The notes under the pieces: generated by a model
The model's input: the letters and a program-made list of their open reading frames with translations, nothing else
Told to the model about the DNA's origin: nothing
Databases searched by the model: none
Position numbers and translations under genes: made by a program
Assembly: GCF_000517105.1 (NCBI RefSeq)
Contig: NZ_KI912148.1
Coordinates: forward strand, 1,904,200 to 1,968,199
Direction: 5' to 3'
Source of the DNA: Fischerella sp. PCC 9605
Lineage (GTDB): Bacteria; Cyanobacteriota; Cyanobacteriia; Cyanobacteriales; Nostocaceae
DNA: 64,000 bases
Part shown: positions 55,989 through 64,000 of the stretch, one piece after another
Layout: each line of letters opens with the position of its first letter
Position numbering within the stretch: the stretch's first letter is position 1

Positions 55989-57268
55989 GAAAAGTTCCTC
56001 CTCAACAAAATTGATGCACTTCACTCAACAACAACTTTTACATGATTTGGGTCACAAAAATACATTATTCATGTTTTTTTTGTGATGATATCAGTTGGTT
56101 TTGTAAATGAAAATAGAACTTTTTCTCTTGACTTAACTTTCAGAATGTCCTTGTCACGGAGGTCAACAATTTTCATCAAAAAGAGTACTTTTTGATGTAT
56201 CACAAAAACTTATGTCTGCTTTCAAGAAAATATATTCATCTTGATAGATGTCTTTCTCCTAGAGTTTTATACAATTAGAGCTTTGTAGAATGATGTAATC
56301 CTGAATACAACAAAAAGAGAACAAAAGAAATCGGTGTTTATGTGCGTTGATATATTATTTTTTACTCAATTGAAATTGCTAAAATGTTTAGTAAATTAAT
56401 TGGAATTTTGTCAGCGCGATCGCCAGTTACATTGTTAGTTGCTAATCGCTTAGCTATAGAATTTTCATAGTTATTACCTTTTGTTCAAGAACACGATCAA
56501 GGCAGTACTTACGCACTCTGTTAATAATACCAGCTTTTTGGCCTGTCAGACATCTATCAAAAGCAAGGAAGAGATATATATCGAAAGCCAGTGACGATCG
56601 GTACTAAAAGCCTGTTATGCTAGATCAAGGCTACTCTTTGCCCTATTTAAGCAAGCTAGTCGAATCGTAGATTAGAGTTATTGCTTTATCTAAATTTGCA
56701 TTTGGGAATTCCTGAACTAATTTTCAGAGACTAAAGTTAAGTAAAGGTTATTAAGCGACAAGTATATTTTTTTAGAGTAGTGCAGTTTCATCCCAGTGCT
56801 CTACTGGATTTTCTAGGCTCTACGCAAAGTTAGGCAGAAAGCCTCTACAGTGAAATATTAATTCTATGGGGTATCTAGGTGTGGCGAATTCTATTTTTTC
56901 CTGCCGTGATGTAGAAGCCCGATCCTAGGAAAAGACACTGCATATCTATGGGTGGCTTACCGTAGGGTAGGAGAGGATGATTCGCCGTAACATGTTGAGA
57001 AGACATGGTAGAAAAAATACTTTGGAAATCTGAATTTTGAGGGTGTTAGTATAACTCCTCTAGTGGGTATTTGCGTTTTTGAGAAAATAAAGGTAAATAA
57101 GAGACTTTAAATATGGAGTCTTGTTTTTTACTTTTTGTTTATGAATGAACGATCAATGATTACAAACTTCATAATTTCCTCACAAACTTTTGATAAGTTG
57201 AAGGTGGAGACTCGGCAGCTATAGTAATTTGTTCCTGAATTTATTGTTGCACTCCAAGGAGATTTATC
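55989..57268. other. 1.3 kb gene-free region
   Basis: It holds the leftward promoter of the SLH protein gene and, at the right end, the leader of the DUF4327 gene. It is AT-rich to about 56400, with short frames only (for example a 28-codon frame near 56384). Nothing in it matches a known RNA or protein that I can recognise. Confidence 0.45.
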
Positions 57269-57499
57269 ATGTTTGATACTACTGTTAAATACGATATTGA
57301 AGTAATTAAGGAAGAAGCACGTGAACTTGTCAATCAAGGACTTGTTCAACGTAACCAGCCAATTTATGCTCTCAGTAAATACATTCCTGAGCGTGACTGA
57401 GTATATGTAGAACTGGAGCTAGAAAGAAACGAATTTTTGCTTAGAGACCGCATTATTGATTTGCTAGGTCGTGAAGATTGGTCAGAGGATTGCTGTTGA
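57269..57499 (+). pseudogene. DUF4327 gene with in-frame TGA nonsense codon
   Basis: It starts at ATG 57269 after AAGGAG and reads MFDTTVKYDIEVIKEEARELVNQGLVQRNQPIYALSKYIPERD. Codon 44 is TGA (57398-57400). The same frame continues VYVELELERNEFLLRDRIIDLLGREDWSEDCC to a stop at 57497-57499. DUF4327 proteins have Trp at this site, so a single TGG to TGA change explains it. The truncated product would be 43 residues. DUF4327 is a small cyanobacterial family of unknown function. A sequencing error or TGA readthrough would make it intact. Confidence 0.85.
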
Positions 57500-57735
57500 A
57501 AACTTGTAATTGAAATTAATAAATTCAAAACTTAATAAGCTGTTGTGCATCTAAATTGCATAACTATTAGTGAGATTCATCCTTTCTTATTGGTCGGTAG
57601 AGGCGTAGACGCGCAGCGCCCTCCCGTAGGGTACGCCTGCGGGGTACGCCTGTACATTTGCATTGTTGAGGACTAATGACCAATAACGATGAGGATATTT
57701 ATGATATGAAGACGCACATTAGCTGTTAATTAGCG

Positions 57736-57939
57736 CTAACTAACAGAAAGATGGGTATTAGCCTCTTCTTGCTTCTGAATTCTTCTGTTTAAACTATCTA
57801 AGAGAGAGTCTGCTAATGAATTGTGCTTTTCCCAATTCAGTACAGGCATTTCTTGCCAACAGTGGCGGCAAAACCAGTAGATTTCAGAGCCGCGTATATG
57901 TAGTAAAAGAGGACTAGAACAGCAAGGACAGTAATTCAT
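57736..57939 (-). CDS. Small zinc-ribbon protein
   Basis: This 67-residue protein has two CxxC knuckles, NYCPCCSSPLLLHI and WFCRHCWQEMPVL, a compact zinc ribbon. They are followed by a polar helical tail, SLADSLLDSLNRRIQKQEE. Similar short proteins occur across filamentous cyanobacteria without assigned function; nucleic-acid or protein binding is likely by fold. It is a lone gene. The repeat-rich segment at about 57596-57660 (GGCGTAGACGCGCAGCG type) lies downstream of it. Confidence 0.8.
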   Translation of the reverse strand: MNYCPCCSSPLLLHIRGSEIYWFCRHCWQEMPVLNWEKHNSLADSLLDSLNRRIQKQEEANTHLSVS

Positions 57940-58441
57940 AATTTTCTAAAAATTCTCATTCTAAATGTGTTTATCGCCAATTCAAACAGCTTGTTGACGA
58001 TCCCATCAGGGATAGAAAACAAACTTTTGATGTTATTCATGATAATTGCTGATTATGAGGAAGTTGTGAGGAACTTTAAAAGTTTTCCAATTTACTTAAT
58101 GTTTCTCAATATTTTCCTCAGTTTCACTTCAATAGAAATGTACAAATAAATATCAACTTATTTATCGTGGTGACTGATAGTGGTTAGTAGGTAGGGGTGG
58201 GTTTTTGCTTAGTCAATCGCTGGCAAAAGTAATATCTGATTAAACCTGCCCGTATAGTCATAGCTAACAAACAAAAACTAACTACCAACTACTCTCATAA
58301 CTATATTTCATTTATTTACACTCAAAAATCTTCACAAGATCCTCAAATTATCTTCCTATAACCATAGGTGTAGGACGAGCAGAGCAGAAAAATTGACTGC
58401 AAATCCTCTCAAGATGCTTTATGTGTTAGAGGAAGCTAAAA
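57940..58441. other. Intergenic region upstream of ppsA
   Basis: A 60-codon frame at 57967-58149 is AT-rich without a ribosome site or domain and is not called. A GGGTGGGTTTTTGC...AAACCTGCCC inverted repeat spans about 58196-58251. The ppsA ribosome site AGAGGAAG is at about 58429-58436. Confidence 0.45.
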
Positions 58442-60886
58442 ATGCCAGAAATACTGGTCAATCAACAAACTGCTAGCAAAGTTTCTAAAGAACAAGCCCT
58501 AGTATTGCTTTTGACTGAAGTTGGTATTGCAGATATTCCCTTAGTAGGTGGAAAGAATGCTTCTTTGGGAGAAATGCTTCAACAACTAGAGTGTAAAGGC
58601 GTGAAGGTTCCTAATGGCTTTGCAACCAGTGCCTACGCTTACCGCTACTTTATCCAAGCTGCTGGATTAGAGGCAAAATTGCGTCAGATTTTTGCAGATT
58701 TAGATGTCGAGGATGTTAACAATCTGCGCCAAACAGGCAAGCAAGCTCGAAATTTAATGCTGCAAACGCCTTTTCCTGAAGAATTACAAACTGCGATCGC
58801 TCAAGCTTACGAACACCTCTGTCAACAATATGGCCCGGATACCGATGTAGCCGTTCGTTCCAGCGCTACAGCCGAAGACTTGCCTGATGCTAGCTTTGCC
58901 GGACAGCAAGAAACTTACTTAAACGTCCACGGATTGCCAGCTGTACTGGAAGCTTGTCACAAGTGCTTCGCCTCCATTTTTACCGATCGCGCTATTTCCT
59001 ACCGTCAAATCAAAGGCTTTGATCACTTCAATATCGCCCTCTCGGTAGGCGTGCAAAAAATGGTGCGTTCTGATTTAGCAGCTTCTGGTGTCATGTTCTC
59101 TATCGACACCGAAACTGGTTTTAAAGACGCTGCTTTGATTACTGCTGCTTACGGTTTGGGTGAGAACGTCGTCCAGGGTGCAGTTAACCCAGATGAATAC
59201 TTAGTATTTAAACCCACTTTGCAACAGGGATTCCGCCCGATATTAGCAAAACGCTTAGGTACAAAAGAAATCAAAATGGTCTATGACGTGGGCGGTTCTA
59301 AATTAACTAAGAACGTCCCTGTTGCAGCTAGTGAAAGGCTGCAATTTGCCCTCAATGATGATGAAATATTACAACTAGCACAATGGGCTTGCACCATTGA
59401 AGACCACTATTCGCAAGTGCGCGGTGTCTACACGCCAATGGATATCGAATGGGCAAAAGATGGCATTACCAATGAGCTATTTATTGTCCAAGCGCGTCCG
59501 GAAACAGTACAGTCTCAGAAAGAACAAAATGTCCTCCGCACTTACTATCTGAAAGAAAAGGGTAATGTGTTGGTTACAGGTCGAAGTGTGGGTGAGATGA
59601 TTGGGCAAGGTAAAGCCAGAGTCATCTTGGACGTGCATCAAATTCAGCAATTTCAGCCAGGAGAAGTGCTGGTGACAAACCGTACCGATCCCGACTGGGA
59701 ACCGATCATGAAAAAAGCGAGTGCGATCGTCACCAACCAAGGCGGACGCACGTGCCATGCTGCAATTATTGCCAGAGAAATGGGAATACCTGCGATCGTT
59801 GGTTGCGGTAATGCTACTACTGCAATCAAAACTGGGCAAGAAATCACTATCTCTTGTGCAGAAGGTGAAACCGGAAAAGTTTACCAGGATTTATTGTCCT
59901 ATGAAGTGCGGGAAGTACCGTTGGAGGAATTGCCGCGCACCCGCACTAAAATCATGATGAATGTGGGCAATCCGGAAGAAGCATTTAGCTATGCAGCCAT
60001 TCCTAATGATGGAGTGGGATTGGCGCGGATGGAATTTATTATTGCCAACCATATCAAAGCTCACCCACTCGCGCTACTCCACTTTGACGAGTTAGAAGAT
60101 GAGCTTGCTAAATACAAAATTGCAGAATTAACTGGCCAATACGAAGACAAAGCCGAATTCTTTATAGATAAACTGGCGCAGGGTATTGGTACGATCGCCG
60201 CAGCTTTTTATCCCAAACCTGTAATTGTCCGTCTTTCGGACTTCAAGAGCAATGAATATGCCAACCTCTTGGGTGGTAAACAGTTTGAACCCAAGGAAGA
60301 AAACCCGATGATTGGCTGGCGCGGTGCGTCTCGCTACTATGACGATCGCTACCGTGAGGGTTTTGCCCTTGAATGCCAAGCAATGAAGCGAGTCCGCAAC
60401 GAAATGGGCTTAACCAATGTGATTTTAATGGTTCCCTTCTGCCGTACACCTTCAGAAGGTCAACGAGTCTTGGCAGAGATGGCGAAAAACGGCTTGGTAC
60501 GGGGTGAAAACGGTTTAGAAGTCTACGTAATGTGCGAGTTGCCCAGTAATGTGCAGCTAGCAGATAAGTTTAGCGAAGTGTTTGATGGGTTCTCAATTGG
60601 ATCGAATGACCTGACGCAGCTGACGCTAGGATTGGATCGGGACTCAGAGTTAGTCGCTCATCTATTTGATGAACGCGACGAAGCAGTCAAGCGGATGATA
60701 ACCCAGGCGATCGCAATTGCCAAACAGTGCGATCGTAAAATTGGTATCTGTGGTCAAGCACCCAGCGACTACCCCGAATTTGCCCGCTTTTTAGTAGAAC
60801 AGGAGATTGATTCAATTAGCCTCAACCCTGACTCAGTTTTGAAGACTCTCTTGGAAATCGCCGCGACTGAACAAGAAAGTCAATAG
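58442..60886 (+). CDS. ppsA: Phosphoenolpyruvate synthase
   Basis: PpsA (814 residues) makes phosphoenolpyruvate, AMP and phosphate from pyruvate and ATP. The N-terminal nucleotide-binding domain (about 20-360) has VGGKNASLGEMLQQL and VAVRSSATAEDLPDASFAGQQETYLNV. The swivelling domain has the phospho-accepting His439 in GGRTCHAAIIAREMGIPAIVG. The C-terminal PEP/pyruvate barrel (about 500-805) has GWRGASRYYD, GSNDLTQLTLGLDRDS and CGQAPSDYPEFARFL with the catalytic Cys. The length is normal. The stop codon TAG overlaps a TCATTGG repeat array, and a universal stress protein gene follows 87 bp later. Confidence 0.95.
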   Translation: MPEILVNQQTASKVSKEQALVLLLTEVGIADIPLVGGKNASLGEMLQQLECKGVKVPNGFATSAYAYRYFIQAAGLEAKLRQIFADLDVEDVNNLRQTGKQARNLMLQTPFPEELQTAIAQAYEHLCQQYGPDTDVAVRSSATAEDLPDASFAGQQETYLNVHGLPAVLEACHKCFASIFTDRAISYRQIKGFDHFNIALSVGVQKMVRSDLAASGVMFSIDTETGFKDAALITAAYGLGENVVQGAVNPDEYLVFKPTLQQGFRPILAKRLGTKEIKMVYDVGGSKLTKNVPVAASERLQFALNDDEILQLAQWACTIEDHYSQVRGVYTPMDIEWAKDGITNELFIVQARPETVQSQKEQNVLRTYYLKEKGNVLVTGRSVGEMIGQGKARVILDVHQIQQFQPGEVLVTNRTDPDWEPIMKKASAIVTNQGGRTCHAAIIAREMGIPAIVGCGNATTAIKTGQEITISCAEGETGKVYQDLLSYEVREVPLEELPRTRTKIMMNVGNPEEAFSYAAIPNDGVGLARMEFIIANHIKAHPLALLHFDELEDELAKYKIAELTGQYEDKAEFFIDKLAQGIGTIAAAFYPKPVIVRLSDFKSNEYANLLGGKQFEPKEENPMIGWRGASRYYDDRYREGFALECQAMKRVRNEMGLTNVILMVPFCRTPSEGQRVLAEMAKNGLVRGENGLEVYVMCELPSNVQLADKFSEVFDGFSIGSNDLTQLTLGLDRDSELVAHLFDERDEAVKRMITQAIAIAKQCDRKIGICGQAPSDYPEFARFLVEQEIDSISLNPDSVLKTLLEIAATEQESQ

Positions 60887-60972
60887 TCATTGGTCATTGG
60901 TCATTAGTCATTTAGTAAAGAACAAATGGCTAATGACTAATGACAAAGGACAAATAACTAAGGACTAATCAC
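60885..60972. repeat. Degenerate heptamer array between ppsA and usp
   Basis: GTCATTG/GTCATTA units (60885-60910) are followed by inverted-sense TAATGAC units (60931-60944) and GGACTAA-like units. It fills nearly the whole 87-bp gap, from the ppsA stop to two bases before the next ATG. Confidence 0.7.
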
Positions 60973-60973
60973 T

Positions 60974-61501
60974 ATGTTTTCCAAAATATTAGTTGCTATA
61001 GACAATTCCGAAATTGGGCAGCACGTTTTTGATGAAGCTTTATCTTTGGCACAAAAACTGGATGCACGTCTGATGTTGCTGCATGTTCTAGATCCTTTCG
61101 ATGAACGTTATCCAGGTTCTATAGCCTTACAAACAGATACTCTCTATCCTAGTTTACACTCGCAAGCTGTGAGCTACTACATGGGACAGTGGGAAGCACT
61201 GAAAAAAGAAGGAATAGAATTTTTGAGAATATTTTACAATCAGGCGAACACAAAAGGTGTACCAACTGAATTTGCTCAAAATTTTGGCGAACCAGGTCGA
61301 GTCATTTGTGAAGTAGCTCGAAAGTGGGAAGCTGACTTAATTGTCGTTGGTCGTCGGGGTCGGCGGGGTCTAAGTGAGTTTTTCTTGGGTAGCGTCAGTA
61401 ATTACGTTCTGCATCATGCTCCCTGTTCAGTTTTAACAGTACAAGGATTAATTCAGACTACAAAAGCAGACTCACAAGCTACACATGCAGCTACACCTTA
61501 G
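60974..61501 (+). CDS. Universal stress protein (UspA family)
   Basis: This 175-residue single-domain Usp has the start MFSKILVAIDNSEIGQHVFDEALSLAQ. The nucleotide-binding C-terminal motif is VVGRRGRRGLSEFFLGSVSNYVLHHAPCSVLTV (G-x2-G-x9-G-S type), which predicts ATP binding. Its position after ppsA on the same strand suggests co-transcription or co-regulation; cyanobacterial Usp genes often respond to energy or redox stress. The divergent D1 gene lies 530 bp downstream, also rightward. Confidence 0.92.
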   Translation: MFSKILVAIDNSEIGQHVFDEALSLAQKLDARLMLLHVLDPFDERYPGSIALQTDTLYPSLHSQAVSYYMGQWEALKKEGIEFLRIFYNQANTKGVPTEFAQNFGEPGRVICEVARKWEADLIVVGRRGRRGLSEFFLGSVSNYVLHHAPCSVLTVQGLIQTTKADSQATHAATP

Positions 61502-61603
61502 TTTGATCTTTCAGTAAATCTTATCAATCGATTCACCTATTCTGTGTAGAAATTTCTCAGTAATCTAAAAATAAGTTTTCTGTCGAATGGTGGCGTTATC
61601 GCT

Positions 61604-61774
61604 ATGAATAACCTTTCCAAAGAACTGCTTCGCAATTTTGAGTTAGTCCATAAAGAAGATATAGAGACAATTACCTAAGTTTTGGCGCGGATAACAACAA
61701 AAAGCCCAGACGAAATTAAACCACAAACCACAAACAAAGAACTTTTTACTAACTATTGTGAAACTACTGGCTAA
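61604..61774 (+). pseudogene. Possible small-gene relic with one nonsense codon
   Basis: From ATG 61604 the frame reads MNNLSKELLRNFELVHKEDIETIT, stop (TAA 61676-61678), then VLARITTKSPDEIKPQTTNKELFTNYCETTG and a stop at 61772. Codon usage looks gene-like on both sides of the stop. I recognise no family, and no strong ribosome site is present. It lies between usp and the D1 gene. It may be chance. Confidence 0.25.
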
Positions 61775-62031
61775 GTGAACAACCACAAAGGATTGCAAAG
61801 ATATTTGACTCATTTGTAAGTATTACTAACACTTTTTCTAGAATTAAAGTACAGAGAATACTGTAGAAATTTAGTAACTCTGAACCTCAGCAATCAAGAC
61901 GCTAACTGCTGCCAGATTTTGCAACTACGAAATATACAGAGTTAACTGCATAAAAAAACTGAAAATATTGCGTGTTGAACTCATTTTCAGCAATTCATGC
62001 ATATTCTCTACATTCAGAGGAGGCATAAACG

Positions 62032-63102
62032 ATGACCACCATCGTTCAACGTCGAAAAGAATTTGATTTTTCCAAGCTATGGGATCGATTTTGCGCGTGG
62101 ATTACCAGCACTAACAATCGTATTTACATCGGCTGGTTTGGCGTGCTGATGATTCCGACTTTGCTAGCTGCCACTATTTGTTTCATCTTGGCTTTCATTG
62201 CTGCTCCCGGCGTAGACATGGAAGGTATTCGAGAGCCAATCAAGGGTTCTTTGATGGATGGTAACAATTTGATTACAGCTGCTGTTGTACCAACTTCTGC
62301 TGCGGTTGGCTTACATTTTTATCCAATTTGGGAAGCCGCTTCTATAGATGAGTGGCTTTATAACGGCGGCCCCTATCAATTAATTGTGTTGCACTTCCTA
62401 ATCGGTATTTGGTGCTACCTCGGGCGACTTTGGGAACTCAGCTATCGCCTTGGTATGCGTCCTTGGATTGCCGTCGCCTTTTCTGCACCCGCCGCCGCAG
62501 CAACAGCCGTTTTGCTAGTTTACCCCATTGGTCAAGGTAGCTTTTCTGACGGCTTACCTTTAGGAATTGCGGGAACCTTCCACTTTATGATGGCTGTTCA
62601 AGCAAATCACAATATCCTGATGCATCCTTTCCATATGTTGGGGGTTGCCGGAGTCTTTGGTGGCGCGTTCTTGAGTGCCTTGCATGGCTCATTGGTTGCT
62701 TCAACGCTCATCCGCAACACCAGCGAAAACGAGTCTATAAACGTTGGGTATCAGCTGGGTCAAAAGCAAGTGACTTACAGCTACTTGGCAGGACACTATG
62801 GTTTCTTAGGTCGCCTGTTGATTCCACCTTTTGCTAGTCGAAATCACCGCGCTTTTCATTTTCTAACAGCAGCTTTGCCAACAATAGGTATTTGGTTTGC
62901 TGCACTGGGTGTTTGTTCAGTCGCATTTAACCTGAATGGATTTAACTTCAATCACTCAGTCTTAGATAGTCGAGGTGCACCGATTCCCACAGATGCCGAT
63001 TTACTCAATCGAGCTAATATTGGGTTACAAGCAATGCACGCTCCTAATACTCATAATTTCCCACCGATTCTTTCTAGTGGTATACCATTTCCGGTGAGTT
63101 GA
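62032..63102 (+). CDS. psbA: Divergent D1 protein of photosystem II (rogue/sentinel type PsbA)
   Basis: This D1 paralogue (356 residues) has five membrane helices. In standard D1 numbering it keeps Tyr161, His190, His198, His215 and His272 (chlorophyll, YZ and non-haem iron sites). It also keeps Mn ligands Asp170 and His332. It has lost ligands Glu189 (Asn), Glu333 (Ala), Asp342 (Ile) and the Ala344 terminus (Ser). Residues 130 (Leu) and 147 (Phe), which bind pheophytin in D1, and the QB pocket near Ser264 are also altered. Asp61 is Glu and Asn87 is Ala. The C-terminal extension is short, and the Ala344 processing site is absent. This fits the non-oxygen-evolving rogue or sentinel D1 class of nitrogen-fixing cyanobacteria. 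GAGGAGG precedes the ATG. Confidence 0.92.
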   Translation: MTTIVQRRKEFDFSKLWDRFCAWITSTNNRIYIGWFGVLMIPTLLAATICFILAFIAAPGVDMEGIREPIKGSLMDGNNLITAAVVPTSAAVGLHFYPIWEAASIDEWLYNGGPYQLIVLHFLIGIWCYLGRLWELSYRLGMRPWIAVAFSAPAAAATAVLLVYPIGQGSFSDGLPLGIAGTFHFMMAVQANHNILMHPFHMLGVAGVFGGAFLSALHGSLVASTLIRNTSENESINVGYQLGQKQVTYSYLAGHYGFLGRLLIPPFASRNHRAFHFLTAALPTIGIWFAALGVCSVAFNLNGFNFNHSVLDSRGAPIPTDADLLNRANIGLQAMHAPNTHNFPPILSSGIPFPVS

Positions 63103-63142
63103 AAAATTGAAAATTTCCTCGTAAATAAAAAGTTTTGTCATT

Positions 63143-63184
63143 AAAACCCGCCCTTTGATTGAATGTTGCAGGGGCGGTTTTTTA
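63143..63184 (+). terminator. Intrinsic terminator of the D1 gene
   Basis: AAAACCCGCCCT and AGGGGCGGTTTT arms are followed by TT, 40 bp after the stop codon. It has one mismatched pair in the stem and a 15-nt loop. Confidence 0.8.
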
Positions 63185-64000
63185 AACTGTCGCCAGCTTA
63201 AAAATGAAAAGAAGGACAAGGAGGACAAGGAGGGAGGGGTGATGGGGAGAGTCCAGTTTTATATTCTCCCCACCTCCCCACCTCCGCTTCTCCCACTTTC
63301 CCATTCTCCCTGGTCTGACCGCACCAAGAATTTATGAATACTGAATCTATGCTCTAGCCTCTCATCTCTAATCTCTATTTTTATATCTTTAAAAAAATTT
63401 ATTTAAATTCAAGATAATTATTATTGAAATAAGTTATTAAAATTTTTATGAAAATGTTGATTAAACAACAACATTTTAGCAAGGAATAAAGTAATGTAAG
63501 CTTAAAAAGCCGCTGTAGTAAATGTGGCATTTAAGCGGTTTTATAAGATTATTACTTACGCAACTGCCACAATCATTAAGTTTGAATTAATTCATTTAAT
63601 GATTATTTTGAAGCACTTAAATACTGAATGCAAACTCAAAAAAATGGCGTAAGTGATGAATTAGTCAATAAAACTAATTTTTCGTAAAATCATGACTTTA
63701 ACAAATTAGCCTAGCTAAAGATTCTCATTAAAAACTGAATTTCGGAAAATACATGTCTGTGCGTTTTCAAGATTTCATGCGAAAAATTAGGGTGATTGGT
63801 AGCTTTTTGAATTTATATTATTTAGGTAATGTGATGATGTAAATATATATTGCTAATTAGTTGTTACATATGTAACCAATAAACTTGACATTTATTTTTA
63901 TTTAATGTCAATCGTTTATATTACTAATCCAAATGATGTAATGGAGCGATGAGTAATAGCTCGTTACAATAAGATTATATGTTGATCGTTCACTCAAGCT
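63185..64000. other. Gene-free window end with repeats
   Basis: A GGACAAGGAGGACAAGGAGGG tract and CTCCCCACCTCCCC tract (about 63214-63310) form a low-complexity inverted pair. AAAGCCGCT...AAGCGGTTTT (about 63506-63542) is a terminator-like hairpin. ATTACTTACGC (63550-63560) and GCGTAAGTGAT (63646-63656) bound a 107-bp inverted-repeat unit with an inner AATCATTAA...TTTAATGATT pairing, possibly a MITE. The rest is AT-rich, and no ORF is supported up to the window edge. Confidence 0.5.

Noticed and set aside
57128-57349. Minus-strand frame over the DUF4327 gene
   Set aside because: It is the antisense shadow of the DUF4327 coding sequence and its leader.
57967-58149. 60-codon frame before ppsA
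   Set aside because: AT-rich with no ribosome site; hydrophobic only by composition.
62032-63102. Chlorophyll f synthase (ChlF, super-rogue D1)
   Set aside because: The protein keeps Asp170 and His332 and a standard [17 protein letters not shown] helix C, and I see no Gln-Asp pair of the kind linked to ChlF activity. No other far-red photoacclimation genes are in the window. It fits the rogue/sentinel group better.

Overview
The window is chromosomal DNA from a cyanobacterium, most likely a filamentous member of the Nostocales. The evidence is a D1 (PsbA) paralogue, a one-helix high-light-inducible protein, a SigA-type sigma factor, a glycolate dehydrogenase GlcD, small cyanobacterial families (DUF2949, DUF3096, DUF4327, DUF2834), DevBCA-type exporter genes, very frequent GCGATCGC (HIP1) octamers, and the tandem heptamers and short palindromes typical of these genomes. 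I saw no rRNA, tRNA, CRISPR array, phage or intact transposase gene.

Layout. 0.4-12 kb is informational: a lone receiver protein, a GyrA/ParC-type topoisomerase subunit, an Hli protein, SigA, GyrB, MiaA and an SGNH hydrolase, with a 2.1 kb gene-free stretch between sigA and gyrB. 12-18.1 kb is a leftward TetR-headed export operon (tetR, GNAT, devB, DUF2834, GNAT, devC, devA). Its two middle accessory genes are broken, one by a short inverted-repeat element and one by a frameshift, and two matching palindromes look like TetR operators. 18-24 kb holds a Uma2 nuclease, glcD, a small RNA gene with a textbook NtcA-type promoter, a Bax-inhibitor-1 protein and a His-rich lipoprotein. 23.4-38 kb carries two CPA2 antiporters, an ABC exporter whose ATPase is split at a perfect hairpin, an amino-sugar group (nagB, HAD phosphatase, ROK kinase), a Mut7-C/ubiquitin fusion, an Apd1-like Fe-S protein and hisD. 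38-47 kb has a PPK2 relic, pfkA, an Hsp20 with a duplicated tail, an AraC regulator with a methyltransferase, and a nitrilase divergent from a TetR regulator. 47-56 kb contains an 11-domain hybrid histidine kinase that begins as an OmpR-type DNA-binding regulator, and an SLH-fasciclin-beta-barrel outer-membrane protein. 57-64 kb has a nonsense-mutated DUF4327 gene, ppsA, a universal stress protein and a divergent D1 that has lost four of six Mn-cluster ligands (rogue/sentinel type).

The accessory DNA shows heavy small-repeat traffic: a roughly 85-125 bp repeat in four copies, three 30-bp perfect palindromes, tandem heptamers that touch gene ends, and repeat-like sequence read in frame inside miaA, gyrA and the hybrid kinase. 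Several genes are relics (GNAT, PPK2, histidine kinase tail, DUF4327). The strongest candidates for something new are the NtcA-driven sRNA, the in-frame repeats inside conserved enzymes, the rogue D1, and the TetR-controlled exporter with a decaying core.
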